Assembly (NCBI GenBank): GCA_964036665.1
Contig: OZ038527.1
Location: 4,464,001 to 4,528,000, forward strand
Source of the DNA: Gordius sp. MW1
Lineage: Eukaryota; Nematomorpha; Gordioida; Gordea; Gordiidae
DNA: 64,000 nt
Direction of reading: 5' to 3'
The position numbers were made by a program, and so were the translations under genes. Below the pieces are notes generated by a model. That model made no database searches. It saw only the letters and a program-made list of their open reading frames with translations, and was not told where the DNA came from. Positions 11,217 through 22,700 of the stretch are shown in pieces (position 1 is the first letter of the stretch; each line of letters starts with the position of its first letter).

Positions 11217-14200
11217 TGTCGTGGTTTCTCCCACATAGCTTACCATACGCGTATTCTCTCCTCCCCCTCATCTCATCACTCTCCTCGCTTTGTTAGACGC
11301 GTATTAATGTCAACACGCGTGTTTCCCCCCCCTCACCTCACTCTCACCTCATTCTCTCCTAGCTTTTTTTTTAATTAAAAATCTTTATTAGGTGAAATCT
11401 ATATATATGAGAAATAAAAAACACGATCAATAAATAAATACAACGCGTGACTACTCTTCATCTTCATCGAGGGCCAGAGACCAGGTGTCGGAAAATGCCT
11501 TATAATTGTATTTGGCTATTAAAATTCCTATTTTTTGGCGCAAAAGAAAACTTGCTGAGTATTTTCCTTCGGAAGATCTCTTTCCTATCAGTTTAAAGAA
11601 GGCTAATGCCTGTTTGCCAAAAGTGGCGGAACAGGAAGCCACGATAGGGATAGAAATTTTAGAAGGAATTATATCCCGGTATTTATAAGTTTTGCGTGCT
11701 TCCGCTAGGGCTAATGGGTCAGCGTTATTGTTAGAGGGTGATACGTCGATGCAGGTAAAGTCCCAAGATAGAAACTTACCATCATCCCATGGAATTGTGG
11801 ATGTTCCATCGGGGCGTAGAGAATGAAGAAAAGCCGGCTTTTATTAAAGCGGTTTGAATCATAAGGTTGATCTTTTGATGGCGAATGAAACGGAATTTGT
11901 TAAGTTTATAATGTAAGGGGTGATGGGCCCAAACAACAATTTGTTTCTTACAATTTTTACAAGTCAATTGCTTGCAAATTGGGATCCCCAGTCTCAAGGC
12001 GATCGCGTAAGTAATTTCGGGGTTTGAGAGTAAGAGCCACGAGAACTTGCTTGGAATGTATTCCAGCCATTCGTGACCAGAGTCAGTCGTTATTGATTTG
12101 AAATGCTGTACAGCGTCACACTTCGAATGTAGGTAAGCAACGGAGCGTGACACTATATTGGCATCCCAATCTCGTTGTTTGACTGAATTTAAAAAAAAAA
12201 TGGGTTTTGCATTACACTTTCAAGCCATGATGTTAAAGCTGTTTGCGTTAAAAATCTTCCGTCTGAATGGTCAATTAAAAAACGAGATCTTTAACTAGAT
12301 TGTAAGACAAGAGAAAGGCTACTAGGCTAATGGTCAAAGGGGACCTTATTCCTAATCCTCCAAATTAAGCTGGAAGAGTGGCTTGTAACCAGCTAGTAAC
12401 ATTAAAAGATAAGTTTAAAATTTTTTAGGAGGTTTTTAATTGTGGATTCGTATAATTTAAGAATATCTGTGAGTAAAAAAGCAGTTGATCTAAAACAATG
12501 CTGAGCATAAAAAAAGCGTGATGTATTGGTAACAATTTTAAAAGTTCCATTTTTGAGGTCAAAAAAGCTAAATGTTTATTTAAAAAGTCCTGCAAGCACG
12601 GAGATCCGCCTATGGGTGAACCGAGCATAGAAAGTTTTTCCTTAGCCACGATGGAATAAGGTTTAAAAAGCGAATATTGGTCGCAAGCAGGTGGTTGTAA
12701 AATTTCGCATTTGGCATCGTTGAGCGATAGATTTAAAGGTACACAATAGTCTTTAATGATGGTGATGGCTTTGGCGACCTGATCATAGCTTCCCGCCAAA
12801 GTCGCATCATCTAGGTACCAAACATGTAATGATAGATCGCACTGATCCTTAATTAGGTCAATAACTTTCTTTATCCCTCAACAAAATAGTTGAAGGCCCT
12901 CAGCAGATTTAATTATGAAGGAGTCAAAATTTAAAAGGGATGGTGATCAGTAACTTATAATTTGCGTATTGGGGAAACTCTTCTAAAGAATTTTCCATAA
13001 AAACGTTTCTATTAAGCTGATTGAAGGCATATGAGAAATCCAGTTTCACTAAACAGTGGTCGGGATGGAGGTTTTGTATTGTGATACGACCTGCATAGCT
13101 TGCAGCCTCACATCCTCCCTTCACACCAAAGCCTAATTGATGAGGTAAAAGGGGATTTGGTCAATTAGGGTTTGATTCGTTTGCAAATTATTTTAGAAAT
13201 TAAATGGCGGAATACACTCCCAATGGCGATGGGTCTTAAATAATTGTTAGGCTTTTTAACGCTAAAAGACGTGCCCCAAAGAGAACTGGCCTTATCTCTT
13301 GAGGAACATTGGCATTTACAATTAAGTTGCAAAGATGGGTTATTGATTCAAGCAATGAGTTTGAAAAATTGTTCTTTAAATTAATTAAATCTTGCAAGAA
13401 GTTAGGGTTAATGCCATCTTACCCAGCAGAGGAAGGAATCTAGGGGAAATGAGTTGATAGCTTCACTCATTTCTTGGGGTTGGGGAGAAAATGACAATGA
13501 AGAAATACTGTTTGGGTATTTAAATGTATGATTTCAGTTAGGGTGCAAGATAATAATTTGGCTAAATTAATCATGATGGCAGGTACCATGGAGTGGTTAT
13601 TATAAAATACATTCAAAGCACCTCTTAAATTGTAAAAATTGATTTTTTTTGAGATTTGATTTGCTCTTTATGATAAGGATATGTCTATCTTTGATATCTG
13701 TTTATTTGACGTTGGAGAGGATATTCCGTTGTTGAAATTTAGAATTGCGTCTTTGATATGTTTGGATAAATTGGTATCTTTGTTCGGAGGAATAAACAAA
13801 TTCTTTAAAGCTAAATTAAATAGTGTATTCCAACCTTTAGCGTTTTCTGGATTATCAGAATTTAATTTGATAAGGTTTATAAATAATTGTTGCATAGCAG
13901 GGCGAGCTCCACGTGGGATTCTGTTTATAGTCTTAGTAGAGGGTTGAGCTAGGAAGGCATTGCTCCATGTGTAATTAGGTTCTATGTCACTATATAATAA
14001 TTAGAGAGTTGAGGTAAGACAGGTGGTGTGATAAGGGGTAAAGGTTCATTTCTTTCTTTAATATTAAGAGGTAAGGGGGGTTTAAGAATAATTGGGGGTA
14101 CACTCTTACCAGGTGAAGGGCATCTAAATGTTGTGGGGCAATGTAATAAAAAACAATTATTTTTGTTTATGGATATTTTCCTATTACAAGAGGGACAGAG

Positions 14201-14909
14201 AGCCTTGTCTAATGTCATAGTGATAATTTAGGTTATGAGGTGAAGAGTCTTACTGAGGATTTAATAAATCACTTCTCTTTGTTTTTTTTGATTGGTTTAA
14301 TATAATGATGAATGATTCTATTGTGTAAGGGTATTATCAATGAATTCAAAGTTTTGTTTTCTATCAATCATTCAATCTTTCAACATTTTAAGGAAATTTT
14401 TGTTTAAAATGAATGTTCATAATTGGTCATGTGATGAATGTTTGAGGGCTTCAATTCGCTTTGATGATAATGATTATAACAAATGTTTGTTATTTATCCG
14501 AAATAGAGAATAGGTGTGTTTTTATAGGTAAATTTATATGCGCTGGCAGTTCAGGTCACTCGTGGATAATCCTGGAGATTTAATCTTTCTTTGTTCGCAT
14601 TGAAAGAATTAATATATTGATTCTCTCGTTTTTTATATATAATTAATAGTTTCCTTTGTTCTTCGCGCGGATATATATATTCTATTGGGACAGTATATAT
14701 ATATGATGATCGAATAAATTACGTAGTTCTATGAAGTGAAATTAGTTCTATGAATTGTAGTAATAAATATTCAGAGCAAATTAAGGTAAAATTAAAATGA
14801 GTAGAATATTCACACATATTTATAATTGAGTATTCATGTATAAATAGTAAATATTAATAGTAACGTAATCTTAATAATAATCCTTTCTTTTATCTTTTAC
14901 TTTCTTTCA
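11217..14909 (+). repeat. Right LTR, split by a LINE
   Basis: LTR sequence runs 11217-11363 and resumes at about 14538 with GCGCTGGCAGTTCAGG, as in the left LTR at 9280. The intervening 3.2 kb is the minus-strand LINE. ACTAT follows the end. Confidence 0.82.
11364..14537 (-). mobile_element. LINE with restriction-like endonuclease (R2/CRE/Hero-type)
   Basis: A minus-strand non-LTR retrotransposon of about 3.2 kb ending in a poly-A (T-run at 11364-11371). Reading 5' to 3': an N-terminal zinc finger (CPSCNRKIS...LLHC, 14100-14200), reverse transcriptase pieces (KLDFSYAFNQLN at about 13040; LAGSYDQVAKAI at about 12790; LSLNDAKCEIL at about 12720), a CCHC-like finger (LTCKNCKKQI...HHPLHY at about 11940), and a restriction-like endonuclease with RPDG...PW...WDFTCIDV (11735-11815) ending in LDEDEE. 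The PD...D plus upstream CCHC arrangement is that of RLE-type LINEs. The coding frame is broken by several frameshifts. A near-identical 3' fragment lies at 27929-28396, so the family was active fairly recently. Confidence 0.78.
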
Positions 14910-15600
14910 ACTATATAAATAAATTTAAAAATATTATTTTAATAATATATTTACGAGTCAAATTTAAATTTGCGTCCAAACTTAAGCAATCAGATGTAAA
15001 AAAACAAATGGAATTTAATTTAAATTATACATTTCAAGATTAATTAAAAAAAAATATACATGATAGCATTAATTAAAAAGATATGTCCACTGTATTTTGC
15101 AATGCAAGATTTATAACCTTTGACCCTACACTCCAACCCGACCCGACCCGACCCGAAAGCATATTAGAATTTTCAACCCAAACCCGACCCAACACTAAAG
15201 CATTTAAAATTTTCAACCCGCCAATATCACTACACTACTACCAATGCTACTAATGGTTGTGGCTGCTAGAAATATTTTATTTTTTTTTAATTTGTGTAAA
15301 AAAATTTATTCCCTCCCTCATCTAGAGAGGGGAGATATCTGCCCCTCCCTTCCTTAATCATTTTCCCCCTTCCACCAATCTCCTTGCCCGAAGGGAGGAG
15401 TAGGAGATATGCTCCTCCCCTCCTTATTTACTTGCTTCCTTCCTCAACCCTCTCCCTCCTTAAAGCAGGCCACCCCCCCCCCTTTTTACTCTATCCCCAC
15501 CTATTTTGCTTTCTTTTTCTACCCGCTCCCTCCCCCAGAGAAGAAGAGGGGGTGATTTGCCCCCACCCTTTCACCACCCAGAGAAACTAATCTTATTATC
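14910..15600. other. Spacer with CCCGACCC repeat and pyrimidine-rich tract
   Basis: 14910-15110 is plain AT-rich DNA. 15130-15220 is a fragment of the CCCGACCCGAAAGC family. 15300-15590 is a C/T-rich stretch with CCTCCCT and CCAGAGAAGAAG blocks resembling the minisatellite at 6830-7150. ORFs here are low complexity. Confidence 0.45.
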
Positions 15601-15892
15601 TTATATAGCTCGCGGCATACCACATTGGATTTGCTTCAAGACGTTAATTGACTTAATTGTATTATCTCGTAAGCTCGCGGTAAACAACGTTAAATTCATT
15701 TCTAAATAATTAACTTAAACGTATTATTTCTTATAGCTCGTGATTATATAAGGATTAGCACTTACTTACCAATTACTCACTTACACACTTTTATCATTTA
15801 TATTAAAAAAATATTTAAGAATTTGTGACCTAACCTTTGGGAAACGCAACCTTCTAAATGTATACAAGCCAGTGTGTCAGATAACGCTATGT

Positions 15893-16446
15893 TTTTACCC
15901 CCCCCCCTTTAATTGTTTAAATCCCCGCCTTTGGTTTGTCCAAATTGAGGCCCTCTTCACCAAACGCCGGATTGAGTCCAGCAAGCTCGGATACGTAATT
16001 GAATTCTTCCCCCATAAAATCACAAGTGAAATACAAGAGATTTTGAAAAATTCACCTGTTGAAGCTCCGTACACCACCATCCGGACAGCTATCATCGACC
16101 GCACGGCCCCGATCTCCAAAGGGCAATTAGGCGATCGTACATCATCCCAACTTTTTAGACATATTAAAGCCCTCCTCCAAAATGTATGACGCCATTTAAA
16201 AACAATTGTGGTTGTATAAATTTGACAACAACATAGCCAGCATCTTGGCTCTTTGTGCAGGCGATCAAACTCTAATAAAACTGGCTGAAAAAGCGGACAA
16301 AATAGCGGAAACATACCATACCCCTTAAATCTAGGCCCAACTTGCGTCATCTGGCTTGCATTACAGCCCTTCCCGGCCCTGAATGTTGTTTCTTTAAGGC
16401 ATAGGCCCATCCAAGCTTGGCCCGCGAGCCGGATCCGGTCGCGCAA
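15893..16446 (+). mobile_element. Ty3/gypsy-type gag fossil
   Basis: Plus-strand sequence with the capsid-like phrases LWFVQIEALF, TTIRTAIIDR and LGDRTSSQLFRHIKALL, typical of the gag of Ty3/gypsy retroelements in invertebrates. Only a fragment remains, it is broken, and no LTRs were seen beside it. The long ORF on the other strand (15895-16446) is its antisense shadow. Confidence 0.65.
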
Positions 16447-16768
16447 GTTTCTAGTAAAAAATGTTAATCAAAATAATTCACATTTTTAAATTCTGATGTT
16501 GTTTCTAATAGAGAGCGAAAGTTAGTGAGATTGATTAAAGATAAGTGATACAGAATAAGGATATCAGGCATTTCTAAGTAATAAATAGCATAAATTTTAG
16601 GCCGAACAAGTTATCTCTTTATTAAAGCGTATATGAATTGTTAAGTTAAAAAATAACTATATTTAGCTCAAAAGATTTTTATAAGCGCATAATTGAATTC
16701 AACGAGTTGTACCATTTTATTGCAAACAACTTTTAATCGATAATCATATGTTTACAAGCTAACATTAA
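16447..16768. promoter_or_regulatory. Region upstream of tankyrase
   Basis: AT-rich 5' flank between the gag fossil and the tankyrase start. It should hold the promoter and 5' UTR, but no TATA box, initiator or CpG-rich stretch can be singled out. Confidence 0.3.
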
Positions 16769-19700
16769 ATGGCTTGTAGACCTAACATATTTGACAACTA
16801 TTTAGAAGGCAGTGACGATTTTTCTGATACTATCAAAGAAATTTTTGAAGCTTGTAGGAACGGCGATCTAAATAAAATCAAATCGATCATTAATCCAACT
16901 AATATCAATTATCGCGATGACTTAGGACGCAAATCTACACCACTACACATTGCAGCAGGTAAGATAGATTATTGTTATGTAATATAGTCTTAAAGGTTTT
17001 GGGAGACTTGAGGTTGTGGATTATCTATTAGTGACGGGAGCTGATGTTAATGTACATGATGAAGGTGGCTTGATTCCCCTTCATAATGCTTGTTCATTTG
17101 GACATTGTGAAGTAGTTCAATTATTGCTTAAGCATGGCTCAGATCCCAATGCCAGAGATAACTGGAATTTTACTCCATTACACGAGGCTGTGATAAAAGG
17201 CAAAATAGAAACATGTTTAAGTAATGCTAATATGTTGATTATGAATAATTAATACAATTTTCAGTTTTACTTCAGAATGGTGCAAATCCTGAAATATGTA
17301 ATGCAGATGGTAAATCTCCCTATGACATAGCTGACACTATGATAAAAACAGTTTTAACAGGTATTTTGTATATAGCCTTATTGTTTGTAAAATGTCATGT
17401 AGGAGAATACAAAAAGGATGAATTGCTTGAAGCAGCAAGGTCAGGAAATGAAGATAAACTTTTATTTTTATTGACTCCCTACAACACTAATTGCCATGCT
17501 GATGATGGAAGAAAGTCTACACCCCTGCATTTGGCTAGTGGCTACAATAGAACAAATATTGTCAGGATTTTATTAAAGCATGGGGCAGATGTAGGTGCAA
17601 AGGATAAGGGGTAAATTTTGTTTTTAATATTCTCTCCCTTTTTTAAGTGATTTAAAAGTTATGAAATTTTGTTTTTTATAATTATTGATAAGCTATGAAA
17701 TTGAATTAGAGTAACATGAATTACATTGATGTTATATTTATTTGGAATACTAAATTTTATTGCAACATTATATTATAACATTTATATAAATGGGTAATTT
17801 ACTACATTTGCCTGGTTAAGGCAACATAAAATATAAGTTATTTCAATTCAAAGCTATCCAAATAAATAAACTTTAAATATTTGTATCTCTAAAATTTCAA
17901 ATAAATTTATGGATATTTTTTATCACAGTGGTTTAGTACCTCTTCACAACGGTTGCTCCTATGGGCATTTTGACGTGGCCGAAATTTTGATAAAACATGG
18001 TGCTGGCGTTAATGCACAAGATTTGTGGCATTTCACTCCACTGCACGAATCGGCTTACAAAAATAGGGGGGACGTTTGTAGTTTGCTCATTTGCTACGGG
18101 GCTGACCCTACCCTACTCAATTGTCATGGCAAATCGGCTTTTGATTGCGCCGCTACAAAAGAACTCAAGGACAGAATGCTCTGTATAAATTTTTTAATTT
18201 TATTTTGAAATTAATTTTATCACAGTGTTGTAAAAACGGCTGGGTTTTGTTTGGTCTACCTTTGGTTTAACTAAGACTAAGGTCGATTTTGCTCTGCCTT
18301 TCAGATTTCGACTAAGCTCAGAGGTAGACTATGAAAAACGGGGAAAGATCTTTTGTTTGTTTATGTTTAGTCGACTAAAACCAAAAGTCGACCAAACAAA
18401 ACCCAGCCGTTTTTTACAACACTACTCCTTTGGCCAAGGTTACAATACTGATAAATTGGTTGGTATTTCAAAATATTAACTTTTTAGATTTTGCCCAAAT
18501 AATTGGGTTATATGAATTAACACATTTATAATGTTATAAATATACTTTACCTTAAAATTGTTGGTTTCTTTTAGACGAATACAAGGGTATCGAGTTTTTG
18601 GGTGCAGCACTTAAATGTGACGTGGCAAAACTGAAAAAATTCATATCCGAATGCTGCGCTTTCAAGCATCCTCTAACTGGAAACAACGCTTTGCACGAAG
18701 TTTCATCTTCTACCCATCCCAAACGAAAACAGGTATGATAATTTCATTTTACGCATTTAAATTTTCCAAATTTAATCATTTTTATGTTTTAAAATTTTGG
18801 GTTTTTGGTTAAGGTGATGGAATTTTTGATGCGTAAAGGCTGTAACGTGAACGAAAAAAACAACGATCTCCTGACGCCATTACACGTTGCGGCAGATGCG
18901 AATGGCTTGGAAATGGCGGAAGTATTGGTGAAACACGGGGCCAAAGTATAAAAGACAAAAATACTTTAATTTTGATATACATCTTATAATTAATTTGAAG
19001 AAGATGATAATAACTTTATTTAAAAGTGCGGCAATTATCTTAAAATTGTGCTTTAATTAGCGCCATCTAGAGGCAATTTTAATTAGAGAGACTATATATG
19101 GGTCGAATCTAATTTGACCTTATTCTACCTATCGCGCTTAGAATGTGACTAGAAAATTAACTATGGCATACTGGTGAGCTCTAATAAGAGCGAAAACGTT
19201 ATATGTCTGTTATCATTTTCGAGTCACAGCTAAGAGATTGGGATATAAATAGCCCAATACCATTTAACATGGTCCCTCTCCCCCTTAAAAATTAAAAAAT
19301 TGTTTTTTTTATAAATACCTCATTTTAACCAAGGCGTTGCGATTTCTTAGCAATTTATATGGCCATGGGCTAGCCAGCATTCGAATTAGAGGGGGGCGAT
19401 AATGATTTAAGGAGTAGCAATTTTTTCAAATTTTAACCATAATTTTTAGCAAATTTTTTGATTTAGAAGGGGGCAGCCGCCCCTCTTTGCCCCCCCCCCC
19501 CCGGCAACGCCCATGTCTATGGCTAAAATAATTTTCGTTCTTTTATTGTATCAAAGGTGATTGCTTTGGACAGTTTAGGACAAACCGCGTTGCAGCGTTG
19601 CGCTAAACTGGGCAACGCTAAGGCTTGTTCAATTTTATTGACTCTCGGCTGTAATCTAGACCACGTGTCCTTGCAAGGCTTCACGGCCGTTCAATTGGCA

Positions 19701-22700
19701 ACAAATTCCGAAACTCTTAATGTTTTGAAAGGTAACTTTTTTATTTTGGGTAAGATTTGTTTAGCTGAAATAATCAATTAAAATTTGCTTTTAACTAAAT
19801 CTATTGAAGTTTAAAATTGAAATACTAATTTAGAGTTATTAATTGCTATGCAATTTATGGGCTCGTTTTTTGTTGTCCGTCCGTCCGTCCGTCCATCCCT
19901 ATCTATTTGCATTGGGTATATTAGGTTATCGATTTTTTAAATTAATGCATGAGAAAGAGGTGCCCCACCCCTCATCTCTATCTCCCTCGGTGTGTTATAT
20001 ATATAAGATTTGTTAAATTATCTATTATATAATAAACATAAATAAAAGTTGTTTACTTTTAATGCCATGCAATTTAACTAGTTATATAATAAACATAAAT
20101 AAAAGTTGTTTACTTTTAATTGCTATGCAATTTAACTAGTTTTTTAGTTAGAATCCCGGAGTTTTTTTTGACTCTTATGATTGTTCTTGTAACTATCATT
20201 GATAATAAGAATTTTTGGCCGTCCGTTGGCTGCTGACCGATGGAAAAAATGACCATTGGCCAAAATGTGAATCGAAATTATTTTTTTCGTTTTTTTTTAC
20301 TATTATGATTGTTCCTGTTCCTACCATTGCTATTATGACTTTTTGGCCGTCCGCTGGCTGCTGACCAATGTTATATAATAAACATAAATAAAAGTTGTTT
20401 ACTTTTAATTGCTATGCAATTTAACTAGTTTTTGGGTTAGAATCCCGGAGTTTTTTTGACTCTTATGATTGTTCTTGTTACTATCATTGATAATAAGACT
20501 TTTTGGCCGTCCGTTGGCTGCTGACCAATGAAAAAAATGACCAGTGGCCAAAATGTGAATCCGAGTTTATTTTTTTCGTTTTTTTTGACTATTATGATTG
20601 TTCCTGTTACTACCATTGCTATTATGACTTTTTGGCCGTCCGCTGGCTCACCGATGGAAAAAATGACCATTGGCCAAAATGTGAATCGAAATTATGTTTT
20701 TCGTTTTTTTGACTATTATGATTGTTCCTGTTCCTACCATTGCTATTATGACTTTTTGGCCGTCCGCTGGCTGCTGACCAATGGAATAAAATGACCATTG
20801 GCCAAAATGTGATTCGAAAACTTTTTTTTCGTTTTTTTTGACTATTATGAATTTATATCCACTTTTACCGTGTCCTGGCTGCTGACCAATGAAAAAAAAT
20901 GACCATTGGCCAAAATGTGATTCGAAAATTTTTTTTTCGTTTTTTTTATTCTTATGAATTTATATCCACTTTTACCGTGTGCTGGCTGCTGACCAATGGA
21001 AAAAAATGACCATTGGCCAAAGTGAGCATCAAAAATTTTTTTTCCGTTTTTTTTGGCTATTAGAGTATCTGTTGGTACTGACCAATAGAGAAAAAATGAC
21101 TATTGGCCAAATTTTTGATTTTTTTAATTAAAAATTGTTCAAATTCAACAAAAAATTTCTCCCAACAATTCTGCAAATTCTTAACATTGTGTTGTTTTAT
21201 AATATAATGTTTGTTAGACCCATAATCACTAAAGGCCATAAAAACTAATGTAATACGCAACTAGATGCAAACACTAAATCTAACCCTAACCCTTGCCTAT
21301 ATTACATTTTGCCTATAATGGAAAATTTGTATAAATAATTAATTAATCATTAGGCATTTAATACCCCCCTATAGGCATTCTCTCCCCTTCCCACCTTTCT
21401 CGCCCATAAATTGCATAGCAAATATGATACATTTATACGAAGTACAGATGAGTCGTCCCCCCTTCCCTTCCCCTCTTCCCTTCCCTTCTCCCCCTTCCCA
21501 CGAGGGCCGAAGGCCCGAGTTTTTTATTATGTGAACAGTCTTTAAAATTATGTATATCATCGAGTGACGATTTTAATGATCAAATTTTGCATTCAATGTT
21601 AAGAAACATATTATCAAAACTAAAAAAACCTTACTTTTAAAGTTTAACGCAGAACCTATGCTAAAACATGTTTTGTTCCTTTATTTAGGCGTTCCCAATG
21701 ATACCAAAAATGACCAAACGACAACTACCACCGATGGTAAAGTTAAAAAAAACTCGCAACAACCGATCGTTCCAGAAAGTACGATGACCTCTCCCAAAAT
21801 CGTCTGCTCACCCGAGGAACTGGGAACTACTTTTTCTGGCGTCACGCTCGCGGTAGCGAATCACGTAGTCGCGACCGATTTGCGCGCGGCCAAAGAACTC
21901 GAAATGGCGACACTCGAATCCAAACTTCTGGAAGCGGCGAAGGGCGGTGACCTCGAACTCTGCCGCACCCTCATAGATGGTCCCGCCCCTTTAAATTTTT
22001 CGGGGGTCAGGGTGGGCGCCGGGCGGGTCGACGTTAATTGCAGGTATAAATATTAGAAGCTTTTAACTTTTAGCGAGTTTTATAATTAATATTCGGCAAA
22101 CGAGTTCGTTTTGCTTTACGTCAAGATTAATATTTAATAAATTCTCATGTAAACAAAACGAACGATGGAATTTATGAGATTATTGAAGCCTTAATTATGT
22201 AAGCATTAACCCAATCAGGAGTCTTATGAAATATTGGGTTGAGGAGAAAGTTCGGTAGGGTGCAACACATGTTGCATTATTTTATCGATTTTTTGCTTCT
22301 GATGAATTATATAATATTCATTAAGTAGAACTCTTTCCCCTCTACAAAACTGTGCCAATCGTGAATTTGAGAAAATTTAGTTTTTTATAACTTTCGCGAC
22401 GTCAAAATGAAATATCCAAACGGTAAAAATCAACATTTTCGACACCTGCTATTCTTCGCTTTTTATCGTGGTCAAAACGCTGCTGAAACCATGCTGAAAC
22501 AGCCCGAGACATTTGTAAGGTACGGAGAAGGTGTCATAGTTGAGTCTACAGCACAAAAATGGTTCGCAAAGTTCTAAAATGGCGATTTTGACATCGCTGA
22601 CAAGCCCCGTAGCGGAAGACCCTCGGAATTCGACAAAGAGTGTCTCAGAGCACTTTTGAAGGAGGACGGTCGCCAAACAAGTCGTGAATTGGCGGAAATA

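Larger units (their letters stand above)
9117..14909 (+). mobile_element. Short LTR retroelement, non-autonomous, with nested LINE
   Basis: A fossil LTR element. Two LTRs of about 530 bases (9117-9643; 11217-14909 once the nested insert is discounted) start TGTCGTGG and end TTTCTTTCA. A perfect 5-bp target duplication ACTAT flanks the whole (9112-9116, 14910-14914). A primer-site-like TGGTGTCAGAAGT follows the left LTR. The internal region is only about 1.57 kb and shows no gag or pol I can recognise, so it resembles TRIM/LARD-type non-autonomous elements. LTRs differ by roughly a tenth by eye, so it is not young. The right LTR is interrupted by a LINE. Broken or never coding. Confidence 0.82.

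Noticed and set aside
15895-16446. 183-residue minus-strand ORF, the longest in the window
   Set aside because: It lies antisense to sequence with clear gag features and has no recognisable domain of its own.
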